From contig JAITUA010000015.1 in NCBI GenBank assembly GCA_031286615.1, forward strand, positions 615,132-679,131: 64,000 bases of DNA, written 5' to 3'. The DNA comes from Chryseobacterium sp. (lineage in GTDB: Bacteria; Bacteroidota; Bacteroidia; Flavobacteriales; Weeksellaceae). A program made the position numbers and the translations under genes. Shown one piece after another: positions 41,927-49,648 of this stretch; the first letter of the stretch is position 1, and the number at the start of each line of letters is the position of its first letter. The notes beneath the pieces were generated by a model. That model saw only the letters and a program-made list of their open reading frames with translations, had not been told where the DNA came from and searched no databases.

Positions 41927-42616
41927 TTATAAATAGCTGATAATTTCATCAACACTCTTAAGCTCCATAAAATTCGGATGTTCCAGATTAATATCATGTT
42001 GTTCATGGCTCCATGTGACATGATAAGGAATATGAGCAGCAAAACCTCCGATTTCCAATACCGGAAGGATGTCTGATTTTATAGAATTCCCAAGCATCAG
42101 GAAGTTTTCAGGTTTGCAGTCCAGATGTTTCAGAAGCTTTTTATAATCACTTTCTTTTTTATCACTCATGATCTCAATATGATGGAAATAGTCCTGTAAT
42201 CCTGAATTTTTCAGTTTACGCTCCTGATCCAGAAGATCTCCTTTTGTAGCAACAACCAGTCGGTATTTTCCCTTTAAACTTTCAAGAGTTTCTGTAACTC
42301 CATCCAATAATTCAATTGGCTTCTGAAGAAGATTCTGCCCCAGTTGAATGGCTTTGTTTACCAGTTCCAATGGAGCAGTGTTATTGGAAACCCTGCCAAT
42401 AGTTTCAATCATGCAAAGCATAAATCCTTTTACTCCGTAACCGTACAGGTGAAGATTCTGCATTTCTGTTTTAAATAATTCCTGTGATACCGAATGTTGC
42501 GGAAGATAATCTTCAAGCAGCACACAGAATTCTTTTTCTGCCTCTTGAAAATAGGGTTCATTGATCCAAAGTGTGTCATCCGCATCAAAGGCAATCGTAG
42601 TAATATGATTATTCAT
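41927..42616 (-). CDS. HAD-family hydrolase
   Basis: 229 residues from ATG 42616 (MNNHITTIAFDADDTLW). A frame open from a TTG at 42643 is rejected because that TTG lies in a -7-like box GAATTTTG. Motif I is FDADDTLW, motif II VVATKGD (Thr), motif III the Lys near KKESDYKKLLKH, and motif IV FLMLGNSIKSDI, with an all-helical C1 cap between I and II. The family includes phosphoglycolate-type phosphatases and haloacid dehalogenases; the exact substrate is unknown. It diverges from a Crp/Fnr gene across about 76 bases. Confidence 0.85.
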   Translation of the reverse strand: MNNHITTIAFDADDTLWINEPYFQEAEKEFCVLLEDYLPQHSVSQELFKTEMQNLHLYGYGVKGFMLCMIETIGRVSNNTAPLELVNKAIQLGQNLLQKPIELLDGVTETLESLKGKYRLVVATKGDLLDQERKLKNSGLQDYFHHIEIMSDKKESDYKKLLKHLDCKPENFLMLGNSIKSDILPVLEIGGFAAHIPYHVTWSHEQHDINLEHPNFMELKSVDEIISYL

Positions 42617-42692
42617 TTTTGTTTTGTAATTTTCTGTTCTCAAAATTCAGTATAAAAACTCAATAAGCAAAGGACATTTGTCCCGGATCCAT

Positions 42693-43256
42693 ATGTTACG
42701 AACAAATCAGGCATTTTTAAATTATTTTGAAGAACTTTATCATAAGCAGGAGGGTAGAGAAGAAGTGGTGTTAAAGTCTTTTTCCAGGGATGAAAATATT
42801 TTGGTTCAGGATCAGCCGCTGTCAAAGGTTATGCTGATCAAAGAAGGGATTGCCAAATGTTATTTCACCGAAGAAAATGGAAAGGAATACATTGTCGAAT
42901 TTCTGGGAAACGGCGAAATCCTTGGAGAAGTAGAATTGATTAAAAATATAAGCTGTCTATGCGGGGTAAAAGCAATATCTGAGGTAATGGTTTATGAAAC
43001 CTCTATCTCTTCTTTTAAATCTTTAATCAAGAATGATCTGTCTCTGAATCATCTATTGCTGGATTCATTTGCAGAACGAATTATCAATACTTCCAGCAGA
43101 GCATCCTATCAACAGCTTTATACAGTAGAGCATACTTTAACACAATTATTGAATATGCAGTCACAACAGGGAATTCAGATTTCAAAAGAAGATATGGCGG
43201 CCTATCTGGGAATAACAGTCAGAAGTCTCAATCGAATCTTAAAGGGTTTGAAATGA
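42693..43256 (+). CDS. Crp/Fnr-family transcription regulator
   Basis: 187 residues starting MLRTNQAFLN. An upstream in-frame TTG at 42678 is part of a -7-like GACATTTG and is not used as the start. Cyclic-nucleotide-binding barrel (about 35-120: VLVQDQPLSKVMLIKEGIAK read as LVQDQPLSKVMLIKEG, YIVEFLGNGEILGEVELI) and C-terminal HTH with ISKEDMAAYLGITVRSLNRILKGL. The FLGNGEILGEVELI block resembles the cNMP phosphate-binding cassette better than the other Crp/Fnr protein of this window, so a nucleotide ligand is possible. Divergent from the HAD hydrolase gene. Confidence 0.87.
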   Translation: MLRTNQAFLNYFEELYHKQEGREEVVLKSFSRDENILVQDQPLSKVMLIKEGIAKCYFTEENGKEYIVEFLGNGEILGEVELIKNISCLCGVKAISEVMVYETSISSFKSLIKNDLSLNHLLLDSFAERIINTSSRASYQQLYTVEHTLTQLLNMQSQQGIQISKEDMAAYLGITVRSLNRILKGLK

Positions 43257-43614
43257 TTTTGTTGGAAAATATATAAGGAATATTCTTATTCTTTGTTGGG
43301 AAATCGCAAAGACGCAAAGTTTTTACTGTTGATATTCATAATTGTAAGGCGCAGAAATATTTCGGCTTTGCTCAATATGAGATTTTCAGCATTTTGAGTA
43401 GGAAAAAAATAACCAGCATTCAATTTTATCGGAGATAAAATCCTTGCGCCTTAAAACATCGAATTTTTAAATTCTATCGTGCCTTTGCGTATTAAAAAAA
43501 CAATTGTGTTTTAATTGATAGCTTGTTTGTGTTTTTTTTTAGGGGTGTGTTTATTTTAAATATTAAAATTTAGTAATTAAGTGTTTGTTTTTGTGGGGTG
43601 TTTTGAAAATTTAT
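43257..43614. other. Intergenic stretch with inverted-repeat element
   Basis: The gap holds the nested inverted repeat at 43300-43495 and then AT-rich sequence with a T-run near 43530. No gene is visible in either strand. Confidence 0.5.
43300..43495. repeat. Nested inverted-repeat element (GACGCAAAG type)
   Basis: Outer arms CGCAAAGACGCAAAG (43304-43318) and CTTTGCGT (43483-43490); inner arms TAAGGCGCA (43345-43353) and TGCGCCTTA (43445-43453). About 195 bases, no coding capacity. It looks like a dispersed palindromic or MITE-like unit. Confidence 0.65.
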
Positions 43615-43622
43615 TATTTTTG
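43615..43622 (+). promoter_or_regulatory. Promoter -7 box of the GNAT gene
   Basis: TATTTTTG, exact TAnnTTTG, 26 bases before the ATG. Confidence 0.5.
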
Positions 43623-43648
43623 TATAAAATTAAGTTGAATATTCATCA

Positions 43649-44152
43649 ATGGAAAAATTAAAGTTCAGAAATGCTGAATTGGCAGATTTAAATAAAATCG
43701 TAGCTATATATAATTCAACAATTGCTTCAAGAATGGTGACTGCAGATATGGAAGAAGTCTCTGTAGAAAGCAAGCTAAAGTGGTTTGAAGAACATAATCC
43801 TCAGACAAGACCGCTTTGGGTGGTTGAAGATGAAAAAAACGAGACAATTGGATGGGTAAGCTTCAGTTCATTCCATGAAAGAGCAGCATACAACGGAACG
43901 GTGGAAGTAAGCATTTATCTGGATGAAACCTGCAGAGGAAAGGGATATGGTAAAACAATTCTTCAATATTGTATTGATAACGCCGGAAAATTTGGGGTAA
44001 AAAACCTGGTAGCACTTATTTTCCTTCATAATGAACCTAGCTTGAAACTGTTCAGACACTTTGGATTTGAAGATTGGGGAAGTCTGCCTGATGTAGCAAT
44101 TTTGGATGGTGTTGAAAGAAGCCTGAAGATTTTAGGAAAGAGAATAGATTAA
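43649..44152 (+). CDS. GNAT acetyltransferase (Pat/YncA-like)
   Basis: 167 residues, a single GNAT domain. Acetyl-CoA-binding motif A is VEVSIYLDETCRGKGYGKTIL (core CRGKGYG, fitting R/QxxGxG/A). The start KLKFRNAELADLNKIVAIYNSTI and the FSSFHERAAYNGTVEVSIY block match phosphinothricin/methionine sulfoximine N-acetyltransferases such as YncA. The substrate is probably an amino-acid analogue, but this is family inference. Monocistronic with a perfect -7 box. Confidence 0.85.
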   Translation: MEKLKFRNAELADLNKIVAIYNSTIASRMVTADMEEVSVESKLKWFEEHNPQTRPLWVVEDEKNETIGWVSFSSFHERAAYNGTVEVSIYLDETCRGKGYGKTILQYCIDNAGKFGVKNLVALIFLHNEPSLKLFRHFGFEDWGSLPDVAILDGVERSLKILGKRID

Positions 44153-44281
44153 TTGAGATAAAAGCAAATAAGCTTGTGTCTATTTGTGAATTTAAATTGT
44201 GCTATTTGTGTTTAAGAAATATGCATAACCACGTATTTTGGAAATAAATCAATGCTTTATTTAAAATTAACGCACATAAAA

Positions 44282-44316
44282 AAAGGCTGTCTCAAATATT
44301 GAAACAGCCTTTTTAT
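44282..44316. terminator. Terminator between the GNAT and MATE genes
   Basis: Thirteen-base arms AAAGGCTGTCTCA/TGAAACAGCCTTT (one mismatch), loop AATAT, T-run on each side, between convergent genes. Confidence 0.8.
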
Positions 44317-44319
44317 TTT

Positions 44320-45681
44320 TTATGAATTCTGCTTAATTTTTTTCGCAGACATATTCAGGAATCGTTTCACCAGGAAAACAGCGGAGACTGTCAATCCAAG
44401 TCCAAGAGCAATCCACATTCCGAATGCGCCCATTTCCAAAGTAACACAGAAGAAATATCCCAAAGGAATCGTAATCACCCAATAGGCGATAAAAGTATAA
44501 ATAGATGGAATTTTTACATCCTGTAACCCTCTCAGCATTCCTAAAGCAGTCACCTGTATTCCGTCAGAAAGCTGGAACAGTGCAGCAATAATCATTAGTT
44601 TTGATGCGAGCATAATCACTTCCACTTCTTCTTTTTTCGTGAAGAAAGTCGGAAGTATATTTCTTCCTAAAATAAATACCAATCCACAGATACACATAAA
44701 AATAAATGCGATCTTCAGGTTGTTAATTCCTACTTTTCTAAGTTCCACAAAGTTCTGTTCACCCACTTTTCTGCCGATCATTACCGTAGAAGCAACACTA
44801 AACCCAACACATAGGTTAAAGGTGAATGAGGCCATACTTAAGGCGATCTGGTGAGAAGCAATATCATGAGCAGAGATCAGTCCGCAGATAAATGCTGCTC
44901 CGGCGAAAGCGGTTACTTCAAAGAACATCTGTAAAGCTGTAGGTAATCCCAACTTCACCATTTTATCAAACATCTGCTTTGAAAAATCCTTAATTTTTAA
45001 AGAGAAATCTTTAATATAACGTCTTGTTTTTTCTTCTTTCACCAAAACAAAATAAAGGAAAACAACCATGAAGATTCTGGAAATCAGGGTTGCCAGAGCA
45101 GATCCCTGTACCCCCATTGCGGGAATTCCCCAAAGTCCTTTGATAAAAACATAGTTTAAGGCAATATTGATGATATTTGCAATAATGGTTGCCTTTGTAA
45201 CTCCAATGGTATAAGATAAGCCTTCAGAAACTTCACGAAGGGTCTGAAATGCCATAAATGGAATCATACTGATTACCATTATACTTAAGAACCCTACCGT
45301 ATCAGGAATAATCTTGGCCGGCTGCCCAGAGTGATAGAGCAGAGGCATCCCCAAAAGTAAAATTACCATCAGGATCACCCCAACAGACATGTTGATGATA
45401 AACCCATGACTGAACACAGAATTAATCGTCGCATGATCCTCTCTTGAATGTGCTTCAGAAACCAATGGCGGGATGGCAAATGAAAAGCCCAGCGCTAATA
45501 CAAATATGGAGAAAAACACAGCATTCCCCAATGAAACGGATGCCAACGCATCAGCACCCAAAAGTTTTCCGACAATAATATTATCGAATAAGTTTACCGA
45601 AACCTGCCCCACCTGGGTAAGCATCACAGGCAGAGCCAAAGTCAGGCATTCTTTCGTATAGTTTTTATTTAAAAATTTCAT
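44320..45681 (-). CDS. MATE-family multidrug efflux protein
   Basis: 453 residues with twelve transmembrane segments, the MATE length. It starts LTLALPVMLTQVGQVSVNLFDNIIVGKLLGADALASVSLGN, here cited as PVMLTQVGQVSVNLFDNII, the usual first helix of NorM-type pumps. The second half repeats the fold with LGLPTALQMFFEVTAFAGAAFI. Such pumps export cationic drugs or dyes with Na+ or H+ exchange. Internal repeats, no truncation. Inner membrane. It is monocistronic; the region between it and the sigma-54 activator gene contains a terminator. Confidence 0.92.
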   Translation of the reverse strand: MKFLNKNYTKECLTLALPVMLTQVGQVSVNLFDNIIVGKLLGADALASVSLGNAVFFSIFVLALGFSFAIPPLVSEAHSREDHATINSVFSHGFIINMSVGVILMVILLLGMPLLYHSGQPAKIIPDTVGFLSIMVISMIPFMAFQTLREVSEGLSYTIGVTKATIIANIINIALNYVFIKGLWGIPAMGVQGSALATLISRIFMVVFLYFVLVKEEKTRRYIKDFSLKIKDFSKQMFDKMVKLGLPTALQMFFEVTAFAGAAFICGLISAHDIASHQIALSMASFTFNLCVGFSVASTVMIGRKVGEQNFVELRKVGINNLKIAFIFMCICGLVFILGRNILPTFFTKKEEVEVIMLASKLMIIAALFQLSDGIQVTALGMLRGLQDVKIPSIYTFIAYWVITIPLGYFFCVTLEMGAFGMWIALGLGLTVSAVFLVKRFLNMSAKKIKQNS

Positions 45682-45725
45682 AATATTTTAAGATTCATAT
45701 AGTTTATAATTCAAATAGGGCAAAA

Positions 45726-45755
45726 AAAAATTGCAGTGGTAACACTGCAATTTTT
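45726..45755 (-). terminator. Terminator of the sigma-54 activator gene
   Basis: Perfect 13-bp stem AAAAATTGCAGTG/CACTGCAATTTTT, loop GTAA, 25 bases after the stop codon. Confidence 0.85.
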
Positions 45756-45779
45756 ATAATATCATAAATAATAGCTTTA

Positions 45780-46964
45780 TTATTTCCTTACAAAACTTGC
45801 AACGTCACCTTCAGAAACAGTGTTTCCACCAAGAATAATCAATCTTTCCACAACATTCCTTAGCTCCCTGATATTTCCAGTCCATGAAAGAGATTTTAAA
45901 GCATCAACAGCTTTATCATCAAATTTTTTCACAGCAGTACCATGCTCATCAGCAATCATACCTGAAAAATGTTCAACCAGCAATTTGATGTCCTCTTTTC
46001 TATCATCCAATGGCGGAACATAGATTTCAATAACAGAAAGTCTGTGGTAAAGGTCTTCTCTGAATTTCCCCTCCTCAATTTCTTTCTGCATATTCTTGTT
46101 GGTTGCCGCAATTACCCTTACGTCAACTTTTATTTCTTTATCACTTCCTACAGGAGAAACTTTGCTTTCCTGAAGAGCTCTCAATACCTTAGCCTGAGCA
46201 ATAAGACTCATATCACCAATCTCATCAAGGAAGATGGTACCACCGTTAGCCTGCTCAAATTTTCCCTGCTTATCTTTAATAGCTCCTGTAAAGGATCCTT
46301 TTACGTGTCCGAAAAGTTCAGATTCAATAAGCTCAGACGGAATTGCAGCACAGTTTACCTCTATCATAGGGCCTCTTGCGCGTTCACTTTGATTGTGGAT
46401 GGCGTGGGCTACCAATTCTTTTCCGGCACCGTTAGGCCCTGTAATCAGAACTCTGGCATCAGAAGCGGCTACTTTTTCGATCATATCCTGAATCTTTTGA
46501 AGAGCAGGAGAATCACCGATCATCTGGTATTTTTTATTTACTTTTCTCTTTAAGGTTTTGTTTTCAGTCTGAAGATTTTTGTTTTCTTTCTTCAGGGTTT
46601 CCTTTACCAAAGCATTTTTCACACTTGTAATCAGTCTGTTGATGTCAATTGGCTTGGAGATAAAATCGTATGCACCCTCTTTCAAACAGGAAACAGCAGA
46701 GTCAATGTCTGCGTGGCCTGAGATCATGATAAAAGTAGTTTCTGGTTTTAATGCGAGACTTTGCTTCAAAAGTTCAGTTCCTGAAAGTTTAGGCATTTTA
46801 ATGTCAGAAATCACCAGTGCGAAATCTTCTTTTTCTACCTGCTTGTAACCTTCAAGGCCGTCTTCAGCGATAACAAATTCATAATCGGTTAGTTCATCCG
46901 AAAGAATACTGTGAAGTACTCCCGAGATTGCTTTTTCGTCTTCTACTATAAGGATTTTTTGCAT
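45780..46964 (-). CDS. Sigma-54-type response regulator lacking a DNA-binding domain
   Basis: 394 residues. Receiver domain (1-120) with acidic pocket VEDE and phospho-Asp54 (ISDIKMPKLSG). A linker coiled coil (KETLKKENKNLQTENKTLKRK) leads to the AAA+ domain: Walker A TGPNGAGKELVA, the sigma-54 loop HVKGSFTGA (GSFTGA where GAFTGA is usual), Walker B GGTIFLDEIGD and sensor RVIAATN. It ends at NVVERLIILGGNTVSEGDVASFVRK with no Fis-type HTH of about 45 residues. A terminator just beyond argues that this is its natural end. It may act from solution, as known for HTH-less activators such as FlgR. A partner kinase is not adjacent. Confidence 0.9.
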   Translation of the reverse strand: MQKILIVEDEKAISGVLHSILSDELTDYEFVIAEDGLEGYKQVEKEDFALVISDIKMPKLSGTELLKQSLALKPETTFIMISGHADIDSAVSCLKEGAYDFISKPIDINRLITSVKNALVKETLKKENKNLQTENKTLKRKVNKKYQMIGDSPALQKIQDMIEKVAASDARVLITGPNGAGKELVAHAIHNQSERARGPMIEVNCAAIPSELIESELFGHVKGSFTGAIKDKQGKFEQANGGTIFLDEIGDMSLIAQAKVLRALQESKVSPVGSDKEIKVDVRVIAATNKNMQKEIEEGKFREDLYHRLSVIEIYVPPLDDRKEDIKLLVEHFSGMIADEHGTAVKKFDDKAVDALKSLSWTGNIRELRNVVERLIILGGNTVSEGDVASFVRK

Positions 46965-47020
46965 AGTTGCAAATTTAAATTTTTTGTTTCAATTATTAGC
47001 AAAAACTGTACCTAAATATT

Positions 47021-47680
47021 CTATTTTGAATAGTCTCTTCTTCCGAAAATTGCCGATCCAACCCTCACAGAGTTAGCACCACACTCAATAGCTATCGGGA
47101 AATCATCACTCATTCCCATTGATAATGTATTTAATGTTTTTGATTGATTTAATTCATCGAAAAGCCCCTTCAGGATTGAAAATTCATTTCTTACCTGTTG
47201 CTCATCATCCGTGAATGTTGCCATTCCCATTAAACCAGTAATTTCAACATTGGGGAAATGACCTTCAGCATACTGCTGAAACAGATTTTTCGCTTCAGCA
47301 ATTTCCAGCCCGAATTTACTTTCTTCAGCCGCAATTTTTACCTGCAGCAGAACTTTAATGATCCTGTTGTATTTTCCGGATTCCTTATTGATTTCTGATA
47401 ATAATTTTTCAGAATCCACACTTTGTATCGTATCTATAAAAGGAGCGATATATTTTACTTTATTGGTCTGTAAGTGGCCAATAAGGTGCCATTGGATATC
47501 CTGAGGAAGGAGAGGGGATTTCTCCATCAGTTCCTGAACCTTGTTTTCTCCAAAAACTCTCTGTCCCAGGTCGTATACTTCCTGAACTGCAGAAGCGGGA
47601 TGGGTTTTCGAAACAGCAACCAGCTGAACATTGGATGGCAGCTGATCTTTTATGGATTTATAATTTTCTTTAATACTCAT
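47021..47680 (-). CDS. YggS-family pyridoxal-phosphate-binding protein
   Basis: 219 residues. Single PLP-binding TIM barrel of the PLPBP/YggS family, which helps PLP homeostasis and branched-chain amino-acid balance. PLP-Lys is the Lys of VQLVAVSKTHPASAV; other marks are GENKVQELMEKS, WHLIGHLQTNKV, GLMGMATFTDDE, LSMGMSDDFPIAIECGANSVRVGSAIFG (blocks SMGMSDDFPIAIECG and VRVGSAIFGRR). Cytoplasmic. It lies 56 bases upstream of the sigma-54 activator gene on the same strand and may share a transcript. Confidence 0.92.
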   Translation of the reverse strand: MSIKENYKSIKDQLPSNVQLVAVSKTHPASAVQEVYDLGQRVFGENKVQELMEKSPLLPQDIQWHLIGHLQTNKVKYIAPFIDTIQSVDSEKLLSEINKESGKYNRIIKVLLQVKIAAEESKFGLEIAEAKNLFQQYAEGHFPNVEITGLMGMATFTDDEQQVRNEFSILKGLFDELNQSKTLNTLSMGMSDDFPIAIECGANSVRVGSAIFGRRDYSK

Positions 47681-47755
47681 AGATGCAAATTTCCGAAAAT
47701 TCCCTGACAGTTACCAGCGAAGAATACATTTTACATACTCCTTTTTATGGAAAAA

Positions 47756-48622
47756 TTAATTCAAAACTTCATTGATCTTAGGATATTGAGAAATCTTTCT
47801 GAAAACAAACCTGTTGCTTTTCTGCAGTTTTTCAATAAACAGATCCAGCTCATTGATAGAGTCTGTATCTCTTAGATATTGATCATGAGTAAGGAAAACA
47901 AGGTGTCTTGAAGTTTTCTCAAGGTCGTTAAAGAAAATACTGTCAACTTTCTTGATCATCGCTTCATGGCTTCCTTTTAAGGTCATTTTCTGGGAAGGTC
48001 TCCATTCAAGATCCCATCCGATTACTTTGTAACCTGCTTTTTTAAGACCATCAGCGGCTGCAGTAGAACTTTTGATATCAGTTACATTTATATTGTTAAG
48101 CCTCCAGATATTCCTTCCGGGAGTTCTTGCTATTCTATCAGAAAGTTTTAAGCTGTCTTTGGCGATATCAAAATCATGTACTACAGACTCAGCATTTTTA
48201 TAAAAATCTGTGTATTTGTTATGGGCATGGCTAAAGCTATGGTTGGCCAGCTCTACAAGAGGATTTTGCTTCAGAAGCAGAAGGTCGTCTTTTTGTTTTT
48301 TGCTTCCATAGGCGTGTTTTCCTACCAGAAAGGCAGTGGCACAAACGTTTCTTTTATCCAGGATTTTTAAAAGATTTTCGGTTCCCTGATTAGGGCCATC
48401 ATCAAAAGTAAGGTAGATCACTCTTTTATCCGGATCTACGCTTTCATTGTCCATTTTAGGGACTATTTCTGCGGAAGGATGTTCCTGTGAACTGACGACA
48501 GGGTCATTATTCACTTCATTTTTAAAATTACAGCTATACAGTAAAGCCGAAGTTGCACTCATCAATGCAAACATCCCGAGAAAAGTCTTATTTGTTGACT
48601 TTCCCGCAAAAATTTTTCTCAT
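47756..48622 (-). CDS. Polysaccharide deacetylase lipoprotein (NodB domain)
   Basis: 288 residues. Lipobox TSALLYSC, lipidated Cys31. NodB homology domain with motif 1 YLTFDDGPNQGTENL (metal-binding DD) and motif 2 ELANHSFSHAH (H-x3-H). Later WDLEWRPSQK and LVFLTHDQYLRD fit motifs 4 and 5. It would remove acetyl groups from N-acetylglucosamine-type polymers or peptidoglycan at the membrane. Substrate unknown. It stands alone; nearest neighbours are unrelated. Confidence 0.87.
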   Translation of the reverse strand: MRKIFAGKSTNKTFLGMFALMSATSALLYSCNFKNEVNNDPVVSSQEHPSAEIVPKMDNESVDPDKRVIYLTFDDGPNQGTENLLKILDKRNVCATAFLVGKHAYGSKKQKDDLLLLKQNPLVELANHSFSHAHNKYTDFYKNAESVVHDFDIAKDSLKLSDRIARTPGRNIWRLNNINVTDIKSSTAAADGLKKAGYKVIGWDLEWRPSQKMTLKGSHEAMIKKVDSIFFNDLEKTSRHLVFLTHDQYLRDTDSINELDLFIEKLQKSNRFVFRKISQYPKINEVLN

Positions 48623-48915
48623 AAAGATAATGGAATTTAAATTGTTAAAAATCGTTAAAAATAACAGTTGAAAGTTAACAAATTACATGCCATGCTGTGC
48701 ATGTTTTTTCCTTTTTAAGTTTATTTTAAGAACTTTATTTTAAGGGATATTTCCTTTGTTTGATGAATTGTGAAGTTATGATTTGGGTTTCTTTAAATTT
48801 TAACATTTATAAATGCTAAACCAATAGTTTTTCTCTATTTTTATTAAGTTTTCAATATTCTTCAAATGATGGGGAATTATTTAATTTTAACAAAATCAGA
48901 GTAGTACATTTAGTT
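48623..48915. other. Intergenic stretch, no gene seen
   Basis: AT-rich gap between the deacetylase gene start and the DUF72 gene stop. It contains a weak hairpin ACATGC/GCATGT (48685 region) followed by a T-run on the plus strand, where no plus-strand gene precedes it, so I do not call it a terminator. Confidence 0.45.
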
Positions 48916-49644
48916 TTATTCTAAAATACTTTTTAAATACAGAGAATTTGTAATAGCGGATGTGCCCCAGGTATTATTAAAGAATACAAAAGCAGTTTGC
49001 TGGGAATTTCTAATTTTCATTGCAAGTTCATCCAAAAAGGTTTCACTGTATTCAGATTTGTAAAGAACAGGTTTTCCGTGAAGTCTGTAATAGAGGGTCT
49101 CAGGATGATTAATAATAAGATCTTCGGGAAGATTGCCGGGAAAACTTACCCCTGAGAAGATGATATTATGTTGTTGTAAAAAATCGAATATCTCTTTTTG
49201 CCACCATGATATGTGCCGGAATTCAATAACATTCAGAAATGTAGGATCAATATTGTTGATGATCCGTTCCGTGTTTTCTGCTGTATTTTTAAAAGAAGGA
49301 GGAAGCTGATAAAGAAATCCCGCCAGTTTATCTTTCAGATTACTTTGAATGTGGTCGCAAAAGAGTGCAATTTCTTCTTTTGAATTTTCAAGACGGTTGA
49401 TATGGGTAATGGATTTTGGAATTTTAATGAAAAACCTGAAGGAAGGAGGTGTTTCATCATACCATTTCAAAAGTGTTTTTGAGGTGGGTTTTCTATAAAA
49501 GGTAGAATTGATTTCTACAGCGTTGAATGTTTTTGAGTATAAAGAAAGAAAATCTTTACTTGGGGCATTTTCAGGATATAATGACCCTTTCCAGTCGTTA
49601 TTGTAAAATCCCGAACACCCTATGTAAAGATTTTCTTTTGTCAT
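48916..49644 (-). CDS. DUF72-family protein (YecE-like)
   Basis: 242 residues, standard DUF72 length. TIM-barrel family marked by YIGCSGFYNNDWKGSLYPENAP, FNAVEINSTFYRKPT, FFIKIPKSITH, YQLPPSFKNT, IEFRHISWWQKE, YYRLHGKP and the C-terminal VFFNNTWGTSAITNS. The biochemical role is not established; conserved acidic residues suggest an enzyme. It starts four bases after the copper ATPase gene ends on the same strand, so they form one operon. Whether it has anything to do with copper is unknown. Confidence 0.88.
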   Translation of the reverse strand: MTKENLYIGCSGFYNNDWKGSLYPENAPSKDFLSLYSKTFNAVEINSTFYRKPTSKTLLKWYDETPPSFRFFIKIPKSITHINRLENSKEEIALFCDHIQSNLKDKLAGFLYQLPPSFKNTAENTERIINNIDPTFLNVIEFRHISWWQKEIFDFLQQHNIIFSGVSFPGNLPEDLIINHPETLYYRLHGKPVLYKSEYSETFLDELAMKIRNSQQTAFVFFNNTWGTSAITNSLYLKSILE

Positions 49645-49648
49645 GATA

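Noticed and set aside
45969-46553. Plus-strand ORF of 194 codons over the sigma-54 activator
   Set aside because: Antisense shadow of conserved AAA+ sequence; low-complexity aromatic composition.
48680-48715. Hairpin ACATGC/GCATGT with T-run as terminator
   Set aside because: No plus-strand gene precedes it and the stem is only six pairs.
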